In this document: positions 16,614 to 25,568 of the stretch, one piece after another | Numbering within the stretch: the first letter of the stretch is position 1 | Layout of the letters: each line of letters begins with the position of its first letter | The notes under the pieces: generated by a model | The model's database searches: none | What the model saw: the letters and a program-made list of their open reading frames with translations, nothing else | What the model was told of the DNA's origin: nothing | Assembly (NCBI RefSeq): GCF_038725785.1 | Contig: NZ_CP109796.1 | Span: forward strand, 2,666,001 to 2,730,000 | Direction of reading: 5' to 3' | DNA: 64,000 nt | Source: Termitidicoccus mucosus | GTDB taxonomy: Bacteria; Verrucomicrobiota; Verrucomicrobiia; Opitutales; Opitutaceae | Translations under genes and position numbers: made by a program

Positions 16614-19228
16614 TGCTCAATAGCTCCGCGCCCAACGGCTACTTTGCCGGCGACCTGATCCTTTACGGCACGCTCGAAAAGGGCGTCGCCAGCAAGGGTT
16701 TTGTATTGCAGCCGCCCGATCTTCGCGGCGGTACCATCGCGCAACTCAACGCCTACCAGGACAAAATCCGCGCCCTTCTCTCAGTGCTTGGCGACGGCTT
16801 GCGCGCGCAATTCCAGTGGACATGCAACTGCGACTACCGGCAGGAACTGACCCAATACCACCGCGCCACCGAAACCCTCGCCATGCACCCGCACATCCGC
16901 CGCGTGCGCACCGAACGCTTCGAGCGTTACTGGGAAAAGATGCACCGGCGCGAACTTCGCCGCGAGCAGTTGATATTGTTCATCTCCACGCCGCTCGCCG
17001 GCTACGCACCCCTTGCCGCGACACGCGGCAGCCTTGCCGACGACTACGCAAAACTTCTCGCGCAGCTGCGCACGCGCTTCGACGAGATTACAAATTCGCT
17101 GCGCGCGCTCTTTGGCGGCGACACGACCGTCTCGCCGATGGACGACCTCGCGCACTTCACCTATTTTTCGAAATTTCTCAGCCCGGCGCTGGCGAACGGT
17201 TTTGATATAAACTTTTCCGAACGCTTCAATCCGCAGCAAACCATTCAGGAAAACTGCTGGTGCAGCGACGGTGTGAACATCGGCACCGGGTTTTATATGG
17301 ATGGACGCCACCACGCCCTCCTCACCTTCAAACGCTGGCCCAGCCGCACCTATCCAGGCATCATATTGCGGCTCACCACGCTGCCGTTTCTCGACTACCA
17401 AATCACTGTCAACCTCGACCCGCTTCCGACCAAAACCGAGGTCGATAAGGAAGAAAAGGCCATTGAGCGGCTTCGCGGCGAATACAAGGACTCCGAGCGC
17501 CACTCGCTGCTCGTCGCCATCGGCAAAAAAGAGCGCAAGGTCGAATCGCTTTCATCCGGATTTATACACCCGTTCAACGTCACCTACATCCTTCGTGTCT
17601 GGGATGAAACCGAGACCGGCCTTTCCACCAAGTGCGCCGCCATCCGCAACGCCATTACCAACCTCAACGGCGCGCAATACAACGAATGCGCCCTGCCCTC
17701 GACGGCCAAAAAACTTTTCTTCGCCTCATGGCCCGGCTGGACAAATTCGCCCTACCGCCACCGCAGCCTCTACGCCGAGGATTCTTACTTGGCCGACCTG
17801 CTGCCGTTTTCCGCGACGTTCACCGGCCTGCTCGACGGAGCCGAGGCCATCTACGACGGCGCGCAACAGGGCAACCTTGTCGGACTTCGCACGTTTATCG
17901 GCAACCCGCCCACGCCGCAGCATGCCGTGCTGCTCGGCGCGACCGGCGCGGGCAAGTCCGTCCACATGTGCGACCTGTTGGAGCAGACCGCCGCCTATTA
18001 TCATTACACGGTCATCATAGAAGAGGGATTGTCTTACGGGAAGTTCACCGAGGCGATGGGAGAGCGCCCGATCATTCTACATCCTGACGGCGACCTCACC
18101 ATCAATTATCTCGACACGCGAAAGCTTCCGCTCAACCAGTTGCAAATCGCTACTGCCGTCGCACTCGTCTCGCGCATGATCGGCGAAGCCGCTGACGAGG
18201 AGACGCAGCAAATCCGGCAGGCGATGTTGGGACAGTATATCAACCAGCTTTACTCCGACGCTTTCGAGGATTGGTCGAAAAAGCACCGCGACCTCTTGCC
18301 GGAAATCCAGCGCATGGCGTGCGCCGCGCACCGCTGGAAGCGGACCAAAATGCCGCACGGCACGACCGACATGGAAGCCTACGCCGAACTGCGCGACCGC
18401 ATCGCGGCCAACGACGACGAGGGCCGGGAGGCAAAACAATTCATCCATGACATTCCCGAAGCCGACATCACGGCGTTTTTGCAGGACGCGCAGACCGAGC
18501 GCGCGGTCATGGCGACGGCGCACGCGTATTACGAGCCGACCGACTATCCGCAACACGCGAGCCTTGTCGAATTGATGCAATTCTCGCGCTTTCCCGAGCA
18601 CAAGAAGGAAACCGTCGATCACCTCGCCACGCTCCTCGCGTCGTGGTGCGCGCACGGCCAATACGGAAAACTCTTCGATGGGGTGACGAACATTTCCCTT
18701 ACCGGACAGATTGCGCATTTTGAACTCGGCTATATTCCCGAGCAGGCTGTTGAACTCAAAACCGCCGCCGGACTTCTTATCAGCGGGTTTTCAAGGCAGC
18801 ACATCATATCGCTGCCGCGCCATCTGCGCAAACGCATCCTCTACGAGGAACTGGCGCGCTTCCTCGACGTGCCCGGCGGCGAGAAGGTGGTGGCGGAAGC
18901 CTACGCGCAGTTGAGAAAGTTCTCATGCTGGACGGCCTCCATCGTGCAGCAATACAGCCGCTTCAAGTCCTCGCGCATCCGCCCCGTCGTTATCGGCAAC
19001 AGCAAGCAGTTTTTCCTCATGCGACAGTTTGACCGCACCGACATCGAGGACATCGCGCATGACATCAATCTCCCCGAGTCCGTCTGCGCCGCCATCCAGA
19101 ATTACCCCATGCCCGAGCAGCAGCCCGAGGGAAAGAAATTTTCCAGCATATGCTTTTTCACGCCCGTCACCGACCCGCCGCTCTGCGGCACGGTGAGAAA
19201 TATTCAAGCACCCAAGAAACAGTCATGA
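16613..19228 (+). CDS. virB4: VirB4/TrbE-type T4SS ATPase
   Basis: The 871-residue ATPase powers substrate transfer and pilus assembly in type IV secretion. Residues 1-400 are the VirB4 N-domain. Walker A GATGAGKS lies at 442-449 and a Walker B-type RILYEE with Glu745/Glu746 near 741-746. The C-terminal motor continues through KFSCWTASIVQQYSRF to the end. The length is normal for the family. The start is fixed by the TAATG overlap with the VirB3-like gene. It is the most securely recognised member of the operon. No VirB11 or VirD4 ATPase accompanies it in the window. Confidence 0.93.
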   Translation: MLNSSAPNGYFAGDLILYGTLEKGVASKGFVLQPPDLRGGTIAQLNAYQDKIRALLSVLGDGLRAQFQWTCNCDYRQELTQYHRATETLAMHPHIRRVRTERFERYWEKMHRRELRREQLILFISTPLAGYAPLAATRGSLADDYAKLLAQLRTRFDEITNSLRALFGGDTTVSPMDDLAHFTYFSKFLSPALANGFDINFSERFNPQQTIQENCWCSDGVNIGTGFYMDGRHHALLTFKRWPSRTYPGIILRLTTLPFLDYQITVNLDPLPTKTEVDKEEKAIERLRGEYKDSERHSLLVAIGKKERKVESLSSGFIHPFNVTYILRVWDETETGLSTKCAAIRNAITNLNGAQYNECALPSTAKKLFFASWPGWTNSPYRHRSLYAEDSYLADLLPFSATFTGLLDGAEAIYDGAQQGNLVGLRTFIGNPPTPQHAVLLGATGAGKSVHMCDLLEQTAAYYHYTVIIEEGLSYGKFTEAMGERPIILHPDGDLTINYLDTRKLPLNQLQIATAVALVSRMIGEAADEETQQIRQAMLGQYINQLYSDAFEDWSKKHRDLLPEIQRMACAAHRWKRTKMPHGTTDMEAYAELRDRIAANDDEGREAKQFIHDIPEADITAFLQDAQTERAVMATAHAYYEPTDYPQHASLVELMQFSRFPEHKKETVDHLATLLASWCAHGQYGKLFDGVTNISLTGQIAHFELGYIPEQAVELKTAAGLLISGFSRQHIISLPRHLRKRILYEELARFLDVPGGEKVVAEAYAQLRKFSCWTASIVQQYSRFKSSRIRPVVIGNSKQFFLMRQFDRTDIEDIAHDINLPESVCAAIQNYPMPEQQPEGKKFSSICFFTPVTDPPLCGTVRNIQAPKKQS

Positions 19229-19638
19229 AAACCATCGCCTTGTTATTGTCCGTTTCCACAGCGCTCCTTTCCGGCTGCGCCAGCCTCCGCCAGCCCGCCG
19301 CCGACATCGTTCTCACCGGCGCGGGCGGGGCCATCGGTTATCACTCCTCCGGCAAAAGCATCAAAGGCGCGGCCATCGGCGCGGGGGCCGGTTATCTCGT
19401 CTCGAAAATCGCCAACAACGAAATCACCGCCGCCATCGCCGACGCCGAGAGGCATGGCTACGACCGCGCCATGAACCAGGCCGTGAAGCAGCAATACTGG
19501 ATTATCCAAAACCAGCAGCGCGGCGAAGCCACGGACACGCAATCCGAGCCGCGTTACGTGAACGTCCGCCTTCCCGAAACCGTCACCCAGGACGGCGTTA
19601 TTTTGAATCCCGCAACCATCACGCTCCGCACCGAATAA
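19225..19638 (+). CDS. Glycine-rich lipoprotein of the T4SS operon
   Basis: The 137-residue protein starts with a lipoprotein signal ending in the lipobox LLSGCAS, so it should be lipidated at Cys17 and sit in the outer membrane. Residues 30-60 form a glycine-zipper-like stretch (GAGGAIGYHSSGKSIKGAAI), as in small outer-membrane stabilising proteins. By position it may play the VirB7 role of stabilising the outer core, although homology is not evident. Its ATG overlaps the VirB4 stop by four bases. Confidence 0.7.
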   Translation: MKTIALLLSVSTALLSGCASLRQPAADIVLTGAGGAIGYHSSGKSIKGAAIGAGAGYLVSKIANNEITAAIADAERHGYDRAMNQAVKQQYWIIQNQQRGEATDTQSEPRYVNVRLPETVTQDGVILNPATITLRTE

Positions 19639-19644
19639 ATTATC

Positions 19645-20442
19645 ATGAAAAAATTAAATATAGCCATCCTTGTCACCGCCTCGACAGCTTTTGGCGCATT
19701 TGCTTTCGCAGGAATGCCCGTCATCGACGCCGCCAACCTCGCCAACAACCAGATTTCGCACATCGCCACCATTGCCAAATGGGTCGATAGCATCGCGCAG
19801 CTCAAGGCACAGATTACCCAACTTAAAGAGCAGGCCGGCATTCAGGGAAAAATCCGCGACTGGACCGGCAATCCCGCCGACGCCGCGAAAATATTGTCCC
19901 TGGGCATTCTGGCCGAAAGCGACCTTCTGCGCGACTACGGCCTGTCCCGCGACGACATCGCCCGCGTCGTGCAGAGTCTGGATACGCTCTCGCGCACGGA
20001 CGGCAGCACCTACCGCTCCGTCTATGTTCCCGACCTCGACGGCGGCACGGTCCAATACGACCCGCTTACCTACCGCCGCCACGCCCTGCTCGACGCCCGC
20101 GCCGACAACACCCGCACTGTCACCGACCAGACCCGCGCGCGCGAACGCGAACTTTTGGAGGAAATCGCCCTCACGCTTTCCGAATTGCGCTCCGGCGCGA
20201 CCGACGCGCAGGTGCAAAAGCTCACCGCAAAACTGATCGTATTGAACGGGCAGCTTTCCCAGATCGAGACCACGCGCCGCCGCCAGATGGACGAGGTGAT
20301 TCTGCAAAAAATCGCCAACGACAATCGGCACGAAATGGAACAACACGCCGCCGCCGAGCTTGCCGCGAAGGACGATTTTTTGGCCAACCAGCGCGTGACC
20401 ACCTTCATGCGTTCCATCAATCCGCGCCAAAACGCCCGCTGA
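19645..20442 (+). CDS. VirB5/TrbJ-like periplasmic protein
   Basis: The 265-residue protein has a Sec signal peptide (cleavage near AFAFAGM) and a largely alpha-helical mature part. An N-terminal helix reads IDAANLANNQISHIATIAKW and a long coiled coil lies at about residues 155-220, the TrbJ/VirB5 pattern. VirB5 proteins sit at the pilus tip or assist channel assembly and adhesion. Seven bases separate it from the lipoprotein gene and another seven lie before the next gene. Assigned by architecture and operon order. Confidence 0.72.
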   Translation: MKKLNIAILVTASTAFGAFAFAGMPVIDAANLANNQISHIATIAKWVDSIAQLKAQITQLKEQAGIQGKIRDWTGNPADAAKILSLGILAESDLLRDYGLSRDDIARVVQSLDTLSRTDGSTYRSVYVPDLDGGTVQYDPLTYRRHALLDARADNTRTVTDQTRARERELLEEIALTLSELRSGATDAQVQKLTAKLIVLNGQLSQIETTRRRQMDEVILQKIANDNRHEMEQHAAAELAAKDDFLANQRVTTFMRSINPRQNAR

Positions 20443-20449
20443 TTTCTTC

Positions 20450-21382
20450 ATGAATCTGGTGCTGCCCATTCTGGAAAACAAAATCACCGCGATGGTGACG
20501 GCGTTCCGCTTCGTCGTCTTCGCGATGCTTGTCGCGGGGCTCATCGCGCGCATGAGCCGGCATCACTACAACAACAGCGAACTGGTGCGCCCGCTCGCCC
20601 GCGCCATCACCATCGTCGCCCTCGTCTCCTCGATGAACTGGTGGTTTCCGCTCATGGAAAACACCATGCTCGCGGCGGCCTCCTATATTGACCCGCACTA
20701 CAACGACAACCCCGCCCGCGCATCCGAGGAGTTGCGCGCCGGCACCGCTCAAAACCCAGATAAGGAATGGTCATGGCGCAAGCTCAACGAATCCATCTAC
20801 CACGCAATGACCGACGCCGTCTCATGGGTGTTTATCCAAATCGGCGCGCTGATTTCCGCGCCCATGATTATCCTGCAATATATACTGCGCTGGATTCTCT
20901 ACATGCTCATGCCGTTTGCGCTCGCGTGCTTCATGATTCCCGGTGGCTCGCAGATCGGCATCCGCTTCTTTCAGCAAACCCTCGCCGTGCTCGCATGGCC
21001 AGTCGGCTTCGCCATCACGAACCTTGTGACCATCGCTATCTGGCAGGATTTTCGCGCGGCGGTCGGCGCCAATCCCGCGTCCGCCGAAATGATATTATAT
21101 TCCCCGTTTCTGACCAACATCGGCGGCATCCTCGCAGCGCTGACGTTGTTGATCGGGACAATTTCCACGCCGGTCATTTGCCAGAAAATCTTCGCGCAGG
21201 GTTATGCGTTCACCGGCGAAGCCGGCAACCCCGGCGCGCTCGGCCACAGGGCAACCGACGTGCTCTATCGCGCCAACATGCTCGGCGGATTGCTTGCCGC
21301 GCCCTCGCCGGCCAGCGCGACCGCCGCGCACGCCGGCGCCGCGCCGCCGCCATTGCCCGCGCAAACGCCTCCAGGACTTTGA
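20450..21382 (+). CDS. VirB6/TrbL-like polytopic membrane protein
   Basis: The 310-residue protein has about six hydrophobic segments, including FVVFAMLVAGLIARM, WVFIQIGALISAPMIILQYI, ILYMLMPFALACFMIPGG and NIGGILAALTLLIGTI, then an Ala/Pro-rich tail. VirB6/TrbL proteins form the inner-membrane part of the translocation channel. The position between VirB5- and VirB8-like genes fits. No catalytic motif is expected or seen. Confidence 0.75.
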   Translation: MNLVLPILENKITAMVTAFRFVVFAMLVAGLIARMSRHHYNNSELVRPLARAITIVALVSSMNWWFPLMENTMLAAASYIDPHYNDNPARASEELRAGTAQNPDKEWSWRKLNESIYHAMTDAVSWVFIQIGALISAPMIILQYILRWILYMLMPFALACFMIPGGSQIGIRFFQQTLAVLAWPVGFAITNLVTIAIWQDFRAAVGANPASAEMILYSPFLTNIGGILAALTLLIGTISTPVICQKIFAQGYAFTGEAGNPGALGHRATDVLYRANMLGGLLAAPSPASATAAHAGAAPPPLPAQTPPGL

Positions 21383-21388
21383 TGAATC

Positions 21389-22069
21389 ATGAATACCACC
21401 GACGACACTGACAGGCAGCATGTCACAAACGTGGATACAACGCCGTCGCTTCCGCCGCCACGGAAAACGCCGTCGGGCTTTTCACCGGCGCGTTTGTTTG
21501 CCGACCATGCCTTTGCCGCGCGCATGTGGGCGCTGGTCGCGTGTGGCGCGCTCGCGCTCGCCGTGCTGCAACCCTACCTCATCATCGGCGCGTATCGCAC
21601 GCGCGAGCGCGTTGTCATCCTCGACGGCGCGGGGACGTTTTCTGTCTCGCCGTTATTGGGTTTCGAGGAGGCGAAGACGCTTCATGAAACCATGGCACTA
21701 TGGGCCGCGCTCGCGCTTCTGCAACGCAACCCGAAGAACTTTGATTTTCCCGATTTGCTGCACCGGCTCTATCTCACCGAGGCCGCGACCAAGGCCCAGA
21801 ACGAATTGCTCGCCGCAAGGGAAGAGTTCGAGGTGAAGCAGATTCACCAAAAGCCGGAAATTTTTAAGCTGGATATTCTGCGCACCCGCGAGGACCAGAT
21901 CATTATAAAAATTGAAGGCCAGCTTGTGCGCACCGGCATCTTTGAACGCCAGGCTTTTTCCGAGTCCCCGCGCTTTTCGCTCACCCTCACGCTTGTCCGC
22001 AACCCGGACATGCTCGCCAACAAACGCTACCCGCTCGCCGTATGGAACTACGAATTTTTGCAAAACTGA
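21389..22069 (+). CDS. VirB8/TrbF-like inner-membrane assembly protein
   Basis: The 226-residue bitopic protein has a short cytoplasmic N-terminus, one membrane helix (about residues 45-67, WALVACGALALAVLQPYLII) and a periplasmic domain of about 150 residues ending in TLTLVRNPDMLANKRYPLAV, which fits the VirB8/TrbF fold used as an assembly hub. Its end overlaps the next gene by 28 bases if that gene starts at 22042. Assigned by topology and order, with moderate residue-level support. Confidence 0.75.
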   Translation: MNTTDDTDRQHVTNVDTTPSLPPPRKTPSGFSPARLFADHAFAARMWALVACGALALAVLQPYLIIGAYRTRERVVILDGAGTFSVSPLLGFEEAKTLHETMALWAALALLQRNPKNFDFPDLLHRLYLTEAATKAQNELLAAREEFEVKQIHQKPEIFKLDILRTREDQIIIKIEGQLVRTGIFERQAFSESPRFSLTLTLVRNPDMLANKRYPLAVWNYEFLQN

Positions 22070-22926
22070 CCGCCATGTGCGTCACGCTCCTCGCATTGCT
22101 GGTTACCCCGGGATTTGCCGGCGACGCCAAACCGCACGTCCCCGTCGTCAAGCAACTGCCGCTTGACGAGCGCATTGTTTATGAAATCCCCATCAGCACC
22201 GACGCGCCGACGACGCTCATGTTTCCCTCCGCGCCGTCCGCGCTGGAGGGCGCGAATATTTCCAACAACCCCGACGCCCCCGCCCCCGTGCTGATGTCGC
22301 ACCTGCCGGGCCGGTATTATTTAAGCGTGCGCGCGCTCAAACCCGACGCCCGCGCCACGCTCAACGTCATCCTGCAAAACAAAACGTATATAATCCGCCT
22401 CGCCGTCGCACCGAATCCCTATGGCTCCGTGACATTTTACGAAGATCGCGTCGCCGGACGCAGTGCGGCCCTCGCCAAACGCGCCACGCCCGAAACGCTC
22501 CTCGCATTGCTGGACCGCGCCAAAAGTCATCGTCTCGTGCGCGAGCAATACCCCGAGGCCGTCTGGCAGGTCGAGCACCGCGCGCCGAATGAAACAACCC
22601 AATACCGCGACTTCACTGCGACCGTGGAGGAAGTCTTTCGTTTCGATCCCGAGGACACGCTTGTCTTCAAGCTAAAGCTCGAAAACACCGGCGACAACGA
22701 GGTCGTTTACCAGCCTCAAAGCCTCGCCGTGCGCATCGGCAACCGCCTCTACACCGCGTCCATCGCCGATGCCTCCGGCCTGATTCCGCCGCACGCCGAG
22801 ACGACGGCCTACTTCGCCATCACCGGCACGCCGGACGGCGGACGCGCCAATCTCAGCATAAAAAACTCCTTCAACGTCATCGTGCCTCGCGTCACCCGCG
22901 ACGCGCATCTCATCGCGCCGAGATAA
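22042..22926 (+). CDS. VirB9-like outer-core protein
   Basis: The 294-residue protein has a signal peptide (cleavage near VTPGFAG) and beta-rich N- and C-terminal domains joined by an Ala-rich linker. The C-domain (DTLVFKLKLENTGDNEVVYQ and LAVRIGNRLYTA) is typical of VirB9/TraK-type outer-core subunits that contact VirB7 and VirB10. Two starts are possible, the ATG at 22042 inside the upstream gene and the ATG at 22075 after it. Neither has a clear ribosome binding site and both leave a working signal peptide. Confidence 0.68.
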   Translation: MELRIFAKLTAMCVTLLALLVTPGFAGDAKPHVPVVKQLPLDERIVYEIPISTDAPTTLMFPSAPSALEGANISNNPDAPAPVLMSHLPGRYYLSVRALKPDARATLNVILQNKTYIIRLAVAPNPYGSVTFYEDRVAGRSAALAKRATPETLLALLDRAKSHRLVREQYPEAVWQVEHRAPNETTQYRDFTATVEEVFRFDPEDTLVFKLKLENTGDNEVVYQPQSLAVRIGNRLYTASIADASGLIPPHAETTAYFAITGTPDGGRANLSIKNSFNVIVPRVTRDAHLIAPR

Positions 22927-22951
22927 GTCCGCCATCGCCACGTCTTCCGTC

Positions 22952-24049
22952 GTGAAACGCATTATCAAATTCATAAAAACCCCGTTTGGCAGCATGGCCG
23001 CGCTGCTGACGTGCGTTGCCATTGGCGCGTTGCTCATCCACGGCGGCGGCAACAACGAGCGCCCGATAACCGCCGCCACCGCTTTGTCCGCCCCGATGGA
23101 GCGCCACACCATCACCCGCGACGGTCAGGAACTCAAAATCCCCGCGCCGTCGCGACCGGCAGCACCGGCCCCCGAGCGCGCCGAGTCGGGAGAAGAGGCC
23201 GTTTCGCGCCCGCGCGCCGCCCGTCAGAACAGCGACACCGCGCCCGCCCGCCCCAAGTCCCCAGCCATTTTGCCCATCAGTCTTCTCGATAAAAATACAA
23301 ATGCCACCGCCGGCGCGGATACCCCCGCGCCCTCACGCAACTACGCTCCTTACGGACGCCTCATTCCGTGCGAAACCGTCATCACGCTCGAATCCTCCCG
23401 GCTCGACACACCTGTCATCGGCCTCGTCACCGAGGATGTCTGGCACGACGGGCGCCTCATCATTCCCGCAGGCGCGGAAGTCCACGGGCGCGCCGCCACC
23501 GACCGCGCCCGCGAGCGCATCGCCGCCTCCGGCCAGTGGATTGTCGTCTGGCGCGACCGCACCACCGACAACGGCATGGAACTCGCCCTCAACGGCATCG
23601 CCCTTGACCGTGAGCGTGATGATACCACGGGCGAATTTGGCCTTCGCGGCGGTTCCGCCGGGCTTGCCGGGCAGATTATAAAAACCGACGATTTTCAGGA
23701 AATAAAACTCTTCGCCTCAACGTTCCTCGCGGGCATGGCGAGCGGTTTGCAGGACATGCAGGACAACGGTGCGCTTGCCGGCGCGGGCATCGCCATCCCG
23801 CAGGCCACCGCGAAAAATGCCTCCCTCGCCGGTACCGCCGACGTGCTCAACACCTACGCCGCGCAAATCGCCAAGCGCATCGAGGAGGACGGTTTTTATG
23901 TCCGCGTCCCGGCGGGCAAACAGTTTTATATTTATGTCACCCAAACCCTCGACAAGGCGAAGGCCGCGCGCGGCAACGGCTCCGTCAAACTCTGGCAAAA
24001 AACCGACGCCGAAAATCCCACGGACGCACCGGCGCAGGAGCGGCGCTGA
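22952..24049 (+). CDS. VirB10/TrbI-like transenvelope protein
   Basis: The 365-residue protein starts with GTG at 22952 and has one membrane helix near residues 14-30, a Pro/Ala/Arg-rich periplasmic linker and a C-terminal VirB10 beta-barrel domain. That domain includes IPCETVITLESSRLDTPVIG, WHDGRLIIPAGAEVHGRA and an antenna-like helix ASTFLAGMASGLQDMQDNGA. It ends with YVRVPAGKQFYIYVTQTLD, which is characteristic of the family. VirB10 spans both membranes and senses VirB4/VirB11 energy. It closes the recognisable VirB set. Confidence 0.85.
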   Translation: MKRIIKFIKTPFGSMAALLTCVAIGALLIHGGGNNERPITAATALSAPMERHTITRDGQELKIPAPSRPAAPAPERAESGEEAVSRPRAARQNSDTAPARPKSPAILPISLLDKNTNATAGADTPAPSRNYAPYGRLIPCETVITLESSRLDTPVIGLVTEDVWHDGRLIIPAGAEVHGRAATDRARERIAASGQWIVVWRDRTTDNGMELALNGIALDRERDDTTGEFGLRGGSAGLAGQIIKTDDFQEIKLFASTFLAGMASGLQDMQDNGALAGAGIAIPQATAKNASLAGTADVLNTYAAQIAKRIEEDGFYVRVPAGKQFYIYVTQTLDKAKAARGNGSVKLWQKTDAENPTDAPAQERR

Positions 24050-24062
24050 TTATTTTTTCACC

Positions 24063-24614
24063 ATGACCACCATGAAAAAACGACAACTCCCAAAACTCCT
24101 GCCGGCGCTCGCCATCGCCGCCGCGCTTCTCAGCGGCTGCTCGATGTTTCGCAAAAAGCCTCCCGCCCCGCCTGTGCAACCTCAAGTCACAGTGGCCGTG
24201 CCGGTCTCCGGCACCGAACTTGACCTCGCGAACATCGAAAAAGTCCGCTTTGGCGACACGCTCAAGGCGTATCCTGTAAACCGATACGTCGATCCGCGCG
24301 ACCCGAACATGCTTCACGAGGCGCACCTTGTTTATCGCAAGGAAACCGCCGCCTCGTGGAATCTCTCGCCCCACGCGCCGACCACCGTTCCGCTCGGCCC
24401 CGTCATCGCCGTGTCCGACCCCGCCGAAAAGCCGTCCCCTTCCAACGCCGACATCGAGCAGCGCATGAACGCGCAGACCCGCCTCATGGCCGCGCTCACC
24501 GAGCAGAACGAAACCCTTGTCGCCGAGGTCGCCCGCCTCAACCGCGAGCTTGCCCGCACCCGCGAGGTCCTTGGCAACGCCGCCAAATCCAACCCACCCG
24601 CAACAACACCATAA
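24063..24614 (+). CDS. Coiled-coil lipoprotein of the T4SS operon
   Basis: The 183-residue precursor has a lipobox LLSGCSM, a proline-rich spacer, a central beta-rich part (VRFGDTLKAYPVNRYVDPRD) and a C-terminal coiled coil (EQRMNAQTRLMAALTEQNET, then LNRELARTREVL). It is likely an outer-membrane lipoprotein that extends the outer core. The family is not recognised. Two ATGs (24063 and 24072) are possible starts. The stop is immediately followed by the next ATG. Confidence 0.65.
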   Translation: MTTMKKRQLPKLLPALAIAAALLSGCSMFRKKPPAPPVQPQVTVAVPVSGTELDLANIEKVRFGDTLKAYPVNRYVDPRDPNMLHEAHLVYRKETAASWNLSPHAPTTVPLGPVIAVSDPAEKPSPSNADIEQRMNAQTRLMAALTEQNETLVAEVARLNRELARTREVLGNAAKSNPPATTP

Positions 24615-24947
24615 ATGAATACGACACAACCACCGCCCGATCTCCCGCTGGCAAATCCCGATGCCGCGACTCCATCCGCCCCGCCTCCCGCCCCTCCCGG
24701 CGACCAGCCTGCCGCGCCGCTCGCCATCAGCCCGCACCATCGAAAAAACTTCGAGCAGGCCGAGGCCCACCTTCGCAAGATTTATGGCAAGTCGCCGCCC
24801 GCCGCCGACCTCATGCGCCTCTGGCTGGCCGGCGCGCCCCCCTGGGAAATCACCCGCGCCTTCGAGGAGTCCGTATTGAATATTTCCGGCAGCGACCTCA
24901 TTCCCGACGACAACGGCCATTACAGCCAGACGCTTCTCGATTTATAA
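24615..24947 (+). CDS. Unrecognised small protein of the T4SS operon
   Basis: The 110-residue protein starts directly after the preceding TAA. The first 40 residues are Pro/Ala-rich and probably disordered. The rest is helical (HHRKNFEQAEAHLRKIYGKS and WLAGAPPWEITRAFEESVLN). No signal peptide or membrane helix. It could be a cytoplasmic accessory or effector-recruiting factor, but nothing in the sequence proves it. About 125 bases without a clear gene follow. Confidence 0.55.
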   Translation: MNTTQPPPDLPLANPDAATPSAPPPAPPGDQPAAPLAISPHHRKNFEQAEAHLRKIYGKSPPAADLMRLWLAGAPPWEITRAFEESVLNISGSDLIPDDNGHYSQTLLDL

Positions 24948-25072
24948 ACCCGGGCGCCATCGTCCCGAAAAATGTTTTATTTTGGGCGAATCCCGCCCGC
25001 ACAAGGTCAACCGCCTCTGGCGACCAGCCGCCTTGTTTCACCAATGGCTGGGACAACAACAATAAAACCATC

Positions 25073-25465
25073 ATGTCACTCAAACAAGCCATCGCAGCAC
25101 GAAAAGCGAAGCAGGACGAGACCGTCCGCACCAACCCGGAGATTGACGCCAAGGTCACCCAGTTCATCGCGGACAATCCCAAGCTCTACGAGTATTACAA
25201 CGAAATGACCAAGGAGCAGCTTATCCGTAAGCACATGCTCTCGAAAATGCAGCGCAACGAATACACCCAGCAGCGTGACCAGGAAATCATCCAATGGGTG
25301 AACGAAAACCCCGAGGTCAAGGCCAAGGTCGAGGAGCGCATCAAAAACGTCCCCGCCGAGAACCGCCAGCGCGCCTTCGTGCGCGTCGCCAAGGACGAGG
25401 CCATGCGCCAGACCATGCGGCAGGGACAAGGACAGCCGCCCCCCTCCCAAGGCATCGGAGTATGA
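25073..25465 (+). CDS. Unrecognised charged helical protein
   Basis: The 130-residue soluble protein is rich in Lys, Glu, Gln and Arg and predicted largely alpha-helical. Two related segments, FIADNPKLYEYYNEM and WVNENPEVKAKVEERI, look like an internal duplication. No catalytic motif, signal peptide or membrane helix. Codon style matches the other island genes. Function unknown; genetic linkage suggests a role in the transfer system. Confidence 0.6.
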   Translation: MSLKQAIAARKAKQDETVRTNPEIDAKVTQFIADNPKLYEYYNEMTKEQLIRKHMLSKMQRNEYTQQRDQEIIQWVNENPEVKAKVEERIKNVPAENRQRAFVRVAKDEAMRQTMRQGQGQPPPSQGIGV

Positions 25466-25475
25466 TAAATTACGA

Positions 25476-25553
25476 ATTACGAATTACAAATTACGAATTG
25501 AAACCAGTGGCGCAAAGGCGCGGCTTGGAAATTCGTCATTTGTAATTCGTAAT
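25476..25553. repeat. AT-rich inverted repeat (AATTACGAATTAC type)
   Basis: The arms 25476-25499 and 25530-25553 are 24 bases long with one mismatch, and each is built from the word ATTACGAATT repeated almost in tandem. The loop is 30 bases. The element lies between two co-directional island genes and could stop or attenuate transcription. A shorter similar word (TTACGATTTACGAATT) precedes the VirB3-like gene at about 16238-16253. Confidence 0.75.
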
Positions 25554-25568
25554 TATCCCGTCCCCACC

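Noticed and set aside
24948-25072. Possible small gene starting at 24972
   Set aside because: It runs out of frame into the 130-residue gene and has a shadow-like Ser/Thr/Pro/Arg composition.
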